NCBI GenBank assembly: GCA_002409625.1
Contig: DHNY01000016.1
Location: 1-64,000, forward strand
Direction: 5' to 3'
Source of the DNA: Anaerolineaceae bacterium UBA5404
GTDB taxonomy: Bacteria; Chloroflexota; Anaerolineae; Anaerolineales; Anaerolineaceae
DNA length: 64,000 bases
How positions within the stretch are numbered: position 1 is the first letter of the stretch; the number at the start of each line of letters is the position of its first letter. The position numbers and the translations under genes were made by a program. The notes under the pieces were generated by a model. The model did no database searches and was not told the DNA's origin. It saw nothing but the letters and a program-made list of their open reading frames with translations. Below, in pieces: positions 55,665 to 63,605 of this stretch.

Positions 55665-56345
55665 TTACTTGGCTGTTTTTTGAGACTTTTTGCAACAGTC
55701 TTTGCAGAAAAAGAGTTTGTGAACGAATGCTGCCAGTGCCGCGCCAACAAAGGGAGCAAGGATGAAGACCCAAACCTGCGACAAGGCTTCACCACCCGCA
55801 AAAATAGCAGGTGCCAGGGAGCGTGCTGGGTTGACGGAGGTGCCGGTCAAAGGGATACCGATGAGGTGAACCAAAGTTAGGGTGAGACCGATGACCAAGC
55901 CACCCATGTGGGAGGTTTTTTCATCGGATGTTACGCCAAGGATGGTCATCACGAAGACGAAGGTCAGAAGCACTTCAACCAGGATAGCGCCCCACATGCC
56001 GAGTCCAACACCGCTGAGTGCGCCGAATCCGTTGGCACCAAAGCCAGACAGTTTTTCTGAGCTGGAAACAACCAGGCTGAGCAATCCGCTGCCAGCCAGG
56101 GCACCCAGGATCTGTGCAACAACGTAGCCGAAGAAATCGGTCAGACTGATGCCACCTTTGATGAGGACCGCCAGCGAGACGGCGGGGTTGACATGCGCGC
56201 CAGAAATTTTGCCGATGGCGTAGGCGACAGCGACAATGGCCAAGCCGAATGCCAGCGCGATGCCTACAACGCCGAGAAAGCCCGCTTCAATGCCACCTGT
56301 AAAACCACCCAGGACGACTGCGGTTCCGCAGCCAAAGAAGACCAA
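55665..56345 (-). CDS. Aquaporin/glycerol facilitator (MIP family)
   Basis: 226 aa as bounded by a TTG codon. Six TM helices and two NPA boxes: SGAHVNPAVS and GTSVNPARS. The C-terminus has a Cys-rich FFCKDCCKK. The family start motif (AEFFGT) is encoded upstream of that TTG, so the real N-terminus lies near 56384; yet no ATG, GTG or TTG stands in frame there, although AAGGAG at 56395-56390 is well placed. The codon at the expected start is TAT. The start is unresolved. It lies upstream of the ArsR unit on the same strand; its own terminator separates them. Confidence 0.85.
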   Translation of the reverse strand: MVFFGCGTAVVLGGFTGGIEAGFLGVVGIALAFGLAIVAVAYAIGKISGAHVNPAVSLAVLIKGGISLTDFFGYVVAQILGALAGSGLLSLVVSSSEKLSGFGANGFGALSGVGLGMWGAILVEVLLTFVFVMTILGVTSDEKTSHMGGLVIGLTLTLVHLIGIPLTGTSVNPARSLAPAIFAGGEALSQVWVFILAPFVGAALAAFVHKLFFCKDCCKKSQKTAK

Positions 56346-56600
56346 TACTAAAGTTCCAAAGAATTCTGCTAAATATTTTTTATATTTCTCTCCTTATCGT
56401 TTGAATTTAGATAAATTGACCTGTGGTGATTCTACTATGCCAAAGGATTAAAGGGACTTAAAGGTGATATATGGAAATGCAATCCCTTGCGGTCTTAGCG
56501 TGTGTGAGCAAACTTTTGTCCTGGGTAGCTTAACATGTGCAATTATTCAGACGCCCTCGGTGTCCCTATCAAAAGGTTATGAAAAATCCTTTTATGTTGA

Positions 56601-56626
56601 TGCCCTCGGTGTCCTCACCGAAGGGC
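56601..56626. repeat. REP-like hairpin in 221-bp copy 1
   Basis: GCCCT-CGGTG-TCCT-CACCG-AAGGGC: nearly perfect stem-loop, same family as 46280 and 47775. Confidence 0.7.
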
Positions 56627-56821
56627 TATCGATTATCAAAATCGACATCATAGGTGTTGTTTAATTGGGTGCTAAATAATTCACCTGGGGCAACGTATAC
56701 AAAGAGCACGCACGGTGGGACACCGGCGAGATCGAATTGTCCTGGGTAGCTTAACACATGCAATTAATCTGATGCCCTCGGTGTCATTATCAAAAGGTCA
56801 TGAAAGATCCCTTTATAAAGA

Positions 56822-56847
56822 TGCCCTCGGTGTCCTCACCGAAGGGC
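56822..56847. repeat. REP-like hairpin in 221-bp copy 2
   Basis: Identical stem-loop to 56601..56626. Confidence 0.7.
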
Positions 56848-56924
56848 TATCGATTATCAAAATCGACATCATGGGTGTTGTTTAAATGGGTGCTAAATAA
56901 TTCACCTGGGGCAACATATACAAA

Positions 56925-57090
56925 GAGCACGCACGGTGGGACACCGGCAAGATCAAAAAAGAAATCAAAGGTTACGCACGGTGGGACACCGGCGAGATCA
57001 AAAAGAAATCAATAGCACGCACGGTGGAACACCGGCGAGATCAAAAAGAAATCAATAGCACGCACGGTGGGGACACCGGTGTGATCGAAA
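56925..57090. repeat. Four tandem units of 43-45 bp
   Basis: ACGCACGG starts at 56929, 56974, 57017 and 57060. Each unit has the small palindrome CGGTG-GGA-CACCG, then GAGATCAAAAAGAAATCAA. A lone unit ends the first 221-bp copy at 56705. Units are joined directly with no spacers, so this is not a CRISPR array. Confidence 0.85.
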
Positions 57091-57174
57091 AAAGTGCCCT
57101 CGTTCGTCTCGGCGGGGACGCCGAGACAAGGTTTTGCGTTTAAAGAGAATTGTGGGTCGTAATGCGCCAGTGAC

Positions 57175-58344
57175 TTAGTAACTAACCCTGCCCAAAATGT
57201 CTTGCAAAAACGCCAAGGTGACGCCGTAGTTGGTCATTGGCACACCTTGTTCCTCAGCCTGAGCTACACGATGCAAGACCGAGCGCCGGTTGACCATGCA
57301 ACTGCCACACTGAATAATCAAGTCATAGTTAACCAAGTCAGTCGGAAAATCATGCCCGCGCACAAAGTCAAACTGCAAACTTTCGCCAAAACGCTTTTTA
57401 AGCATCATCGGGATTTTAACTGTGCCGATGTCTTCCTCAATTGGCGCATGCGTGCAGGCTTCAGCAATCAACACCCGGCTGTCTGGCTTAAGCGATGCAA
57501 TGGCATGAGCCGACCGAACAAAATAGTTTAAATCACCTTTGTATCCTGCAAATAAAATGGAAAAACTGGTCAGCTTCGACTCTTTGGGCACCAAAGGATA
57601 AACCTTTTCAAAAACCTGCGAGTCGGTGATGATTACATCCGGGGCTTTGCTCAAACCCGCCAGGCATGCTTCAAGTTGCTCAGGCTGAACCACCAGCGTG
57701 ATGCAACCGCGGTCAAGCAGTTCGCGGATGGTTTGCACCTGGGGCAATATCAGGCGGCCTTTAGGCGCGGCTTTATCCTGGGGTGTAACCAAAACAACCG
57801 TATCGCCAGGCTGAACGATATCCTGGGTAATCAAGCGTTCTTTGTTTTGCCCAAATGTGGCTAGTTTCTGGCGCAAAGCCTCAATACCCTTACCGGTTAC
57901 CGTGCTAACCGCAATCGCTTCCACATTAAACGCCGTTTTGACAGCTTCAAGCAATGGGGCAGAGTCCACCAAATCCGCCTTGTTAACCACCAAAATGCTT
58001 GGGATACCGCGGTTTTCCAACTCAGTTTTCCAATCGCGGATTTCATCAATGCTCTCAGTCATCACCAGAATGGCAACATCCACGCGGTTGAGCACTTTTT
58101 TGGTGCGTTCGAGGCGTTTTTCTCCCAATTCGCCGGTGTCATCAAAGCCGGCAGTATCGATAAACACAACCGGTCCAACACCTTGCAGTTCCATTGACTT
58201 GAAGACTGGGTCGGTGGTTGTGCCGGCAGTGGCAGATACCAAGGCAACATCTTGCAAAGTCAAGGCATTAATCAGCGAGCTTTTACCGACGTTGGTCGGA
58301 CCGAATATACCAATATGGAGACGTTCAGCTTGGACTGTTTTCAT
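57175..58344 (-). CDS. hydF: [FeFe]-hydrogenase maturation GTPase HydF
   Basis: 389 aa. GTPase domain with P-loop GPTNVGKSSLINAL, SATAGTTTDPVF, DTAGFDDTGELG and VVNKADLVDS, a dimerisation domain, and a C-terminal cluster domain with CTHAPIEED and QCGSCM. The usual HCxxC reads QCxxC. HydF is the scaffold on which the 2Fe subcluster is built before insertion into the hydrogenase. ATG 58344 is preferred (CAGGTG upstream). Last gene of the maturation operon. Confidence 0.95.
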   Translation of the reverse strand: MKTVQAERLHIGIFGPTNVGKSSLINALTLQDVALVSATAGTTTDPVFKSMELQGVGPVVFIDTAGFDDTGELGEKRLERTKKVLNRVDVAILVMTESIDEIRDWKTELENRGIPSILVVNKADLVDSAPLLEAVKTAFNVEAIAVSTVTGKGIEALRQKLATFGQNKERLITQDIVQPGDTVVLVTPQDKAAPKGRLILPQVQTIRELLDRGCITLVVQPEQLEACLAGLSKAPDVIITDSQVFEKVYPLVPKESKLTSFSILFAGYKGDLNYFVRSAHAIASLKPDSRVLIAEACTHAPIEEDIGTVKIPMMLKKRFGESLQFDFVRGHDFPTDLVNYDLIIQCGSCMVNRRSVLHRVAQAEEQGVPMTNYGVTLAFLQDILGRVSY

Positions 58345-58359
58345 GCAAAGCACCTGACC

Positions 58360-59775
58360 TTAGAAGCGAAAATCGCGTTGCCCTTCGTGAATGTTCTCGA
58401 TGTACAGGCGCGCTTTAAGCTGAATAGTCTTTTGCGGGATGTTTTCTAGTTCCTGGGCGATAAGCTCTTCACCTAAGGCACGGGTTTCTGGCGAGGCGTA
58501 GTCTTCGAGATATTCTTTGAGCGTCATCAGCGCATTGGGTTGACAAATGTTACCGATTTGTCCCGTTTTGACCAAAGACATAAAGCGGTCACCAGTGCGC
58601 CCTTCACGGTAGCAAGCGGTGCAGAAGCTGGGGATGTGACCACGTTCGAGCAGCCAGCGCACAACTTCATCCAGGCTGCGGTTATCGGAGGTGTCAAACT
58701 GCGCGCTGCTTTCTTCGTCAAGCTCAGGCTCGGAGTAGCCGCCCACAGAGGTTTTAGAGGCTCCGGAGATTTGTGAAACGCCAATTTCCAAAACACGCTC
58801 GCGGCTGGCTTGGGACTCGCGTGTGGAGACGATGATGCCGGTGTAGGGCACGGCGATGCGCAAAAGGGCGACGATTTTCTCAAACAGTTCGTCGCTGAGC
58901 GCGTTTTCAAAGGTCGTCGGGTCAACGTCATCAGCAGGACAGATGCGCGGGACGCTGAGCGTGTGTGGACCAACACCAAACACGGCTTCGAGGTGTTCGG
59001 CGTGCATCATTAGCCCAACCAGCTCGTAGTCATAAGTGTTCAAGCCAAATAAAACGCCCAACCCAACGTCATCGATGCCACCTTGCATAGCGCGATCCAT
59101 CGCTTCGGTATGGTAGGCGTAATTATGCTTGGGTCCGGTGGGATGGAGCTGTTCGTAATTCTCTTTGTGATAGGTTTCCTGGAAGAGGATGTAGGTGCCA
59201 ATGCCGGCTTCGTGCAGCTTGCGGTAATTTTCGACGGTTGTGGCGGCAACGTTGACGTTTACACGCCGGATCTCACCATTTTCATGCTTGATAGAATATA
59301 TTTCTTTTATGCAATCCAAGAGGTATTCCATGGTATTGTGCACGGGATGTTCGCCCATTTCGAGCGCCAGGCGTTTGTGACCCATATCCATGAGCGCCAG
59401 GGTTTCTTTGCGCACCTGTTCGAGCGTTAGCTTTTTACGCGGAATGGTTTTGTTTTGCAGGTGGTAGGGGCAATAAACACAGCCATTCACACAATAGTTC
59501 GAAAGGTATAGTGGCGCGAACATGACGATGCGGCGACCATAAAAATGGTGCTTGATTTCGCGGGCAAGGCTGAAGATGTCTTGCCAGATGTCTGGGTCCT
59601 TGCAATGGATCAGGTAGGCAACATCCTGGTAGCTTAGTCCTTTGTACTCGCGGGCTTTAGATAAGATGGCTTCGTAGAAGCTCTTTGGTTGAGCCTGGCG
59701 GGCAAGATCAAGGGTTTTGAGGATTTCATCGTGGTTGATGAATTCTTCAGCGTGGGGGCTTTTGGGGTTATACAT
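58360..59775 (-). CDS. hydG: [FeFe]-hydrogenase maturation radical-SAM tyrosine lyase HydG
   Basis: 471 aa. Radical-SAM cluster Cys 95-x3-Cys 99-x2-Cys 102 (YCVNGCVYCPYH), ThiH-like barrel, and the C-terminal second cluster CX2CX22C (CTAC...GNICQPN). It splits tyrosine to give CO and cyanide for the H-cluster. The ATG at 59775 has GGAG upstream and overlaps the hydE stop by 8 bp; the longer GTG start at 59799 does not. Confidence 0.97.
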   Translation of the reverse strand: MYNPKSPHAEEFINHDEILKTLDLARQAQPKSFYEAILSKAREYKGLSYQDVAYLIHCKDPDIWQDIFSLAREIKHHFYGRRIVMFAPLYLSNYCVNGCVYCPYHLQNKTIPRKKLTLEQVRKETLALMDMGHKRLALEMGEHPVHNTMEYLLDCIKEIYSIKHENGEIRRVNVNVAATTVENYRKLHEAGIGTYILFQETYHKENYEQLHPTGPKHNYAYHTEAMDRAMQGGIDDVGLGVLFGLNTYDYELVGLMMHAEHLEAVFGVGPHTLSVPRICPADDVDPTTFENALSDELFEKIVALLRIAVPYTGIIVSTRESQASRERVLEIGVSQISGASKTSVGGYSEPELDEESSAQFDTSDNRSLDEVVRWLLERGHIPSFCTACYREGRTGDRFMSLVKTGQIGNICQPNALMTLKEYLEDYASPETRALGEELIAQELENIPQKTIQLKARLYIENIHEGQRDFRF

Positions 59776-60811
59776 CTCTTCTCCGTTTGGTGTCGCCACG
59801 GCTCATATCAATGGACAAACCGTGTAGCGAGAGTTGGGCTTTCAAGTCGGCAAGTCCCTCGACAGATTCGAGGTCGACGGCCTTTTTGTCAGCGTAAATC
59901 GCGTAGTCCGCGCGATGGTTGGGTGGGGTCAGGTTGGGCATCAGCACGTTGGCGCTTGTAATCAGGGCACGCATGCGCGCGCTTTCGTCCAGCGTTGTCA
60001 GAGCTGTGGTGGCAGGGATGAGGGCAATGGGCAAGAGCAGGCGTACGAGTGCCAAAATATATAACGTAAGGTCAACATCGCCGTCGCTTCGCTCAGCAAA
60101 AGGTGTGTCCTGGGCATGAATGTAGGGACCGATGCCAACCATTTCTGGTTGCAAGTCTTGCAAAAAGAGCAGGTCTTGCGCCAGGTGCTCAATTTTTTGC
60201 CCAGGAGAGCCGACCATCATGCCCGCGCCGGTTTGGTAGCCAAGCGCTTTGAGCTCGCGCAGGCAGGATTGGCGATAAATGGCGGACATGCCTTCTGGGT
60301 GAAGCAGGGCGTAATGGTTTTGATCTGCGGATTCGTGGCGCAAAAGATAGCGGTCTGCCCCGGCTTCGCGCAGCATTTTGTAAGAGGCGGCAGAGCGCTC
60401 ACCCATGCTAAGCGTGATTGCTGTATCCGGGTATAACGCTTTGAGGGTTTTGACCAGCTCGCTTAGTCGGTCATCGGTGAAATAAGGGTCCTCACCACCC
60501 TGCAAAACGAAGGTGCGAATGCCCAGTTTGTTGCCAAGCGCGGCTTGATGCAAAATTTCCTCCTGGCTGAGGCGGTAGCGCTTGGCATTGGGATTGCTGC
60601 GCCGCAACCCGCAATAATAACAATCGTTCACACAATAACAGCTGATTTCAATCAGTCCGCGAATGTAAACGCGATTGCCAAATTGTGCTTCTCGCTCTGC
60701 CTGGGCAGCAGAAAAGACCTCGTTTTGCCATTCCTCTCGATTTTCGAGGAGGTCGACGGCATCGGCGAGGTTTAATGCCTGCTTGGCGAGGAGTTTTTCG
60801 AGAGCGGTCAT
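59768..60811 (-). CDS. hydE: [FeFe]-hydrogenase maturation radical-SAM protein HydE
   Basis: 347 aa. Radical-SAM motif Cys 60-x3-Cys 64-x2-Cys 67 (CYCVNDCYYCGLRRSN), then FVLQGGEDPYF, SMGERS, LLRHESADQNHYALLHP, and MMVGSPGQ. HydE helps build the dithiomethylamine bridge and iron units of the 2Fe subcluster. The ATG overlaps the upstream stop as ATGA, so translation is coupled. Confidence 0.96.
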   Translation of the reverse strand: MTALEKLLAKQALNLADAVDLLENREEWQNEVFSAAQAEREAQFGNRVYIRGLIEISCYCVNDCYYCGLRRSNPNAKRYRLSQEEILHQAALGNKLGIRTFVLQGGEDPYFTDDRLSELVKTLKALYPDTAITLSMGERSAASYKMLREAGADRYLLRHESADQNHYALLHPEGMSAIYRQSCLRELKALGYQTGAGMMVGSPGQKIEHLAQDLLFLQDLQPEMVGIGPYIHAQDTPFAERSDGDVDLTLYILALVRLLLPIALIPATTALTTLDESARMRALITSANVLMPNLTPPNHRADYAIYADKKAVDLESVEGLADLKAQLSLHGLSIDMSRGDTKRRRDV

Positions 60812-61065
60812 GCCTTGATTTGATGTTTGGAATACATAGTGTTGCAAAGCACGCCGGGTATCTGACCCAATTTGCCACTCATGCTGCTGATGGCGTTGGT
60901 ATCACCCAAAGTGACGATGCTGATTACCGCAATGCCGTCAACAACGTTGGGCAAACCCATGCGTCCAACAACCAGACCTGGTGTTTCGTGCAGCACGGTG
61001 TTGACCTGGCTGACGCTGTTGGGGTCTTCGATGATGATGGCGATGATGCCTATGCGTTTTTCCAT
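60808..61065 (-). CDS. TM1266-type iron-only hydrogenase system regulator
   Basis: 85 aa, ACT-like ferredoxin fold (MEKRIGIIAIIIEDP, then ETPGLVVGRMGLPN, GIAVISIVTLGDTNAISSMSGKLGQIPGV). Homologs sit at the head of hyd maturation clusters in Thermotoga and clostridia and are thought to regulate them, by an unknown mechanism. ATG 61065 has GGAG 6 nt upstream; that GGAG lies just after an earlier in-frame ATG at 61077. Four-base overlap with hydE. Confidence 0.88.
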   Translation of the reverse strand: MEKRIGIIAIIIEDPNSVSQVNTVLHETPGLVVGRMGLPNVVDGIAVISIVTLGDTNAISSMSGKLGQIPGVLCNTMYSKHQIKA

Positions 61066-61077
61066 ATTTTTCTCCAT

Positions 61078-61104
61078 AAAAAAAAGACTGGCAAGAACCC
61101 AGTC
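61078..61104 (-). terminator. Leader terminator (attenuator) of the hyd operon
   Basis: Minus strand GACTGG-N7-CCAGTC followed at once by eight T, only 12 nt before the first gene's start codon. As it lies after the promoter and before the operon, it would stop transcription unless refolded or bypassed. Confidence 0.7.
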
Positions 61105-61202
61105 CAAACAGAGCTGTCACCTTGAACGCGGAATGCTCCTTGTCATCAGGTTCCTACGCCTTAAAGGTAACACAGAAGGGTAAATCTGAGAAGAGCTGCG
61201 GG
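61105..61202 (-). ncRNA. Structured leader RNA upstream of the hyd operon (candidate riboswitch/attenuator)
   Basis: From about 61202 to the terminator. A nested fold is visible: GTTACCTT near 61175 pairs with AAGGTGAC near 61125. Inside it are GGAA/TTCC and a CCT-GATGACA-AGG hairpin, with GCG/CGC outside. The motif CAGCTCT occurs both at the 5' end and just before the terminator, offering alternative partners for GGAGC. No known riboswitch class fits on inspection. Confidence 0.5.
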
Positions 61203-61208
61203 GCAGTT

Positions 61209-61236
61209 TTTATACGTTAAATTAACAGAAAAGCAA
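61209..61236 (-). promoter_or_regulatory. Promoter of the hyd operon
   Basis: Minus strand TTGCTT (61236-61231), 16-nt spacer, TATAAA (61214-61209), placing the start near 61202. Confidence 0.65.
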
Positions 61237-61258
61237 GCGTGAAGATGGGGTTCGCACA

Positions 61259-61501
61259 TGGCAGAAATGCCACACGCCAATTGGGGATGGTGTAAGCCAA
61301 GATGCCAATGAATAACTCTTCTGATCCTCGAGGTATCCCGCCGAGGGTTGTGCTGAGTTAAGAGGTGCCTGGCAGAAATGCCACACGCCAATTGGGGAGG
61401 GTGTAAGCCAGGATGCCAATGAATAGCTATTCTGATCCTCGAGGTATCCCGCCGAGGTTGTGCTGAGTTAAGAAGTGCCTGGCAGAGATGCCACACGCCA
61501 G
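61259..61501. repeat. Tandem repeat, 2.2 copies of a 111-bp unit
   Basis: Units start at 61259, 61370 and 61480 with TGGCAGAAATGCCA, itself a palindrome. Each contains CCTCGAGGTATCCCGCCGAGG. Frames crossing it translate as repeated IGVWHFC-type peptides, but the sequence has no ribosome site and is best seen as non-coding. Confidence 0.85.
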
Positions 61502-61659
61502 TAATAAAAATGACAGCGCTGGAGAGTATGAACCATTGACGGCGTAGGTTTTTTACCTTTCAAAATGAGCGAAACAATATGCCAGGGGCTATAAAAAATG
61601 TTATCCATGCAAGCGTTAAATATAAAGCAAAGTGATTTAGGCCAAATGCGAAAAAAACA

Positions 61660-61688
61660 TTGACAAGACTCTGGAATGGGATTAAACT
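61660..61688 (+). promoter_or_regulatory. Strong promoter in an otherwise empty region
   Basis: TTGACA (61660-61665), 17-nt spacer, TAAACT (61683-61688). The start would be near 61695, about 465 bp before the MATE gene. Confidence 0.65.
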
Positions 61689-61694
61689 ATTGCT

Positions 61695-61914
61695 GAATGT
61701 TAGCTAAGACTAACAAATTGCGTTGAACTGGTGATGCTCTATCTTTGCTTGGACTGTACTTTTGTCCTTTGTGAAAAAGCAATAAGGCCTTCGACCTTGA
61801 AAATAATGATGTTTGACGGTGGCATATGAGTCACTGAAAGGTTGAAGCCTCGAAAAAACAGAAAGCAAGGGTAAATGGATTAAAAACTGTTGGTTTCATT
61901 GCTCCTTGAAACTA
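61695..61914 (+). ncRNA. Candidate structured RNA upstream of MATE gene
   Basis: Non-coding stretch with successive hairpins: GTTAG/CTAAC (61699-61714); TTGCTTGGAC with GTCC and AAGCAA (61745-61782); a long stem AGGCCTTCGACCTT/AAGGTTGAAGCCT (61785-61850) enclosing ACGGTG/CACTG; and GTTTCA/TGAAAC (61893-61912). It could be a free small RNA or the 5' part of a long MATE leader. No known class recognised; 6S-like roles are not excluded. Confidence 0.45.
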
Positions 61915-61948
61915 TGATTATTTTATAGGAGGATCACTGCCAAAAGAA

Positions 61949-61990
61949 AGCTGCGACCCAATTTTATTGTTCCTTTTATGGGTCGCAGCT
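61949..61990. terminator. Long hairpin before the MATE gene
   Basis: A perfect 12-bp stem AGCTGCGACCCA/TGGGTCGCAGCT with an 18-nt loop. The downstream T runs (GACTTTT, then six T 17 nt later) are not ideally placed, so termination is only possible. An AGGAGG at 61928-61933 precedes it without an ATG. Confidence 0.5.
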
Positions 61991-62160
61991 GACTTTTAAG
62001 GCCGGTTTTTTCACCTCCTTATGTTTTGTGCCAAGTGTTCTGATCAAGCTGTTTTTATTAAGTGGCGATTCCTTAGATTTCTGCATTTCCAGCCGTGTTT
62101 TTTGAAGAAGCGTGGTATTCTCTATGCCATAGCCATGCTTCAAAAAACAATGGAGATAAG

Positions 62161-63549
62161 ATGAACCGAAGTACCGCCTTAGCCGAAACACCCATCAAAA
62201 AACTCTTTTTCCAGCTGACCCTGCCAGCGGTGGTGGCGCAAGTGGTGAACTTGCTTTACAACATGGTTGACCGCGTCTATATTGGACGTATTCCGGACAT
62301 TGGCACAATCGCCCTCACCGGCGTTGGTGTGAGTATGCCTATTCTGATGCTGGTTTCGGCTTTTGCTGTTTTGGTGGGTGCCGGTGGCGCGCCAAAGGCT
62401 TCCATTGCGATGGGTGCAGGCAAAAGAGATGAGGCTGAAAAAATTCTCAACCACTGTACCGTGGCTTTGTTTGTGATTGGCGCTGTTCTAACGCTAATCT
62501 TTAGCATTTTTAAGCTGCCTTTGCTCAAAGCTTTTGGCGCGAGCGACCAGAGCCTAAACTATGCGGCTAACTATTTGGGCATTTACGTGTTGGGTTCCAT
62601 TCCGGTGATGATTTCGCTGGGATTGAACTTTTTCATTGCCGCGCAGGGTTTTGCCACAGTGAGCATGCGCACCACACTGATTGGCGCGGGCTTGAATATC
62701 CTTCTGGACCCTTTGTTTATCTTTGTGTTCAAGATGGGTGTGCAAGGCGCGGCAGTTGCAACGGTGATTTCGCAAACAGTGTCTTGTTTATGGGTTTTGT
62801 TCTTTTTATCCGGCAACAAAACCATCTTAAAAATCAAAAAAGAACAACTGGGGCTTTCGCCAAAGGTGCTTTTACCGGTTTTGGCGCTGGGAATCTCACC
62901 ATTTATCATGAACTCGACCGAAAGTCTTTTGCAAATCAGTTTTAATACTTCCCTGGCAAAATATGGTGGCGATCTTTTCGTGGGCACCTTTGCCATCAAT
63001 GGCTTGCTGATGCAATTTGTTTGGATGCCGCTTAGCGGTTTGACCCAGGGCGCTACGCCAATCATCAGCTATAACTACGGTGCCCGTAATGCGGAACGAG
63101 TGAAGGAAGCGGTCACCATTTTAGTGAAGGCTTGTGTGAGTTATTCCGTCCTGTTGTTCGCGCTGATACAAATCTTCCCTGGGGTTTTTATCCGCCTTTT
63201 TACACCTGATCCACAGCTTATCGAAGCGGGGACCTCGACCCTGCGCTTGTTTATGGCGGGGATCTTTATGCTGGGCATTCAAGCTGCCTGTCAGCAAAGC
63301 TTTATCGCTTTTGGCCACGCTACCACCAGCGTGTTTTTAGCCCTGCTCAGGAAAGTGATTTTACTCATTCCCTTGATGTACATCTTGCCTCATTTTATGG
63401 CGAATAAAGTGTTTTCTGTTTATTTGGCTGAACCGATTGCAGATATCACCGCCGCTGCCGTCACCGGCACGCTATTCCTACGCTTCATCACCCGAAAATT
63501 GAAGGAAATGAAAGCAGAAAAAGCTTTTATTGCAAGCTCTTCCAATTAA
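62161..63549 (+). CDS. MATE family efflux transporter
   Basis: 462 aa, 12 TM helices in two halves. LTLPAVVAQVVNLLYNMVDRVYIGR in TM1, GVSMPILMLVSAFAVLVG, GAGLNILLDPLFIFVFKMGVQGAAVATVISQ, and WMPLSGLTQGATPIISYNYGA in the second half. Exports organic cations or drugs with Na+ or H+. ATG 62161 follows GGAG by 5 nt; the longer frame from 62095 has no signal. Long structured leader upstream. Confidence 0.93.
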   Translation: MNRSTALAETPIKKLFFQLTLPAVVAQVVNLLYNMVDRVYIGRIPDIGTIALTGVGVSMPILMLVSAFAVLVGAGGAPKASIAMGAGKRDEAEKILNHCTVALFVIGAVLTLIFSIFKLPLLKAFGASDQSLNYAANYLGIYVLGSIPVMISLGLNFFIAAQGFATVSMRTTLIGAGLNILLDPLFIFVFKMGVQGAAVATVISQTVSCLWVLFFLSGNKTILKIKKEQLGLSPKVLLPVLALGISPFIMNSTESLLQISFNTSLAKYGGDLFVGTFAINGLLMQFVWMPLSGLTQGATPIISYNYGARNAERVKEAVTILVKACVSYSVLLFALIQIFPGVFIRLFTPDPQLIEAGTSTLRLFMAGIFMLGIQAACQQSFIAFGHATTSVFLALLRKVILLIPLMYILPHFMANKVFSVYLAEPIADITAAAVTGTLFLRFITRKLKEMKAEKAFIASSSN

Positions 63550-63605
63550 CTACGGCTTGTCAAGAAAACGCTTTGTTTAATGTTATTTTTCCTTAGACCG
63601 AAAAA

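Larger units (their letters stand above)
56516..56957. repeat. Two tandem copies of a 221-bp repeat
   Basis: Copies begin at 56516 and 56737 (TTGTCCTGGGTAGCTTAACA). Each contains GCCCTCGGTGTC, a 26-bp REP-like hairpin (56601 and 56822), an ATCGATTATC-type block, a TTCACCTGGGGCAAC block and, at its end, one GCACGCACGGTGGGACACCGG unit. Non-coding; short frames here are not preserved between copies. Confidence 0.85.

Noticed and set aside
56925..57090. Possible CRISPR array
   Set aside because: Units of 43-45 bp are joined head to tail with no unique spacers and no cas gene is near.
61222..61496. Minus-strand frames with repeated IGVWHFC peptides
   Set aside because: They arise from translating the 111-bp tandem repeat; there is no ribosome-binding site and two overlapping frames are equally open.
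61976..62191. 71-aa minus-strand frame ending in KKPALKVSCDP
   Set aside because: A GGAGGTG lies inside it but no convincing start; it overlaps the MATE start and a hairpin, so chance is more likely.
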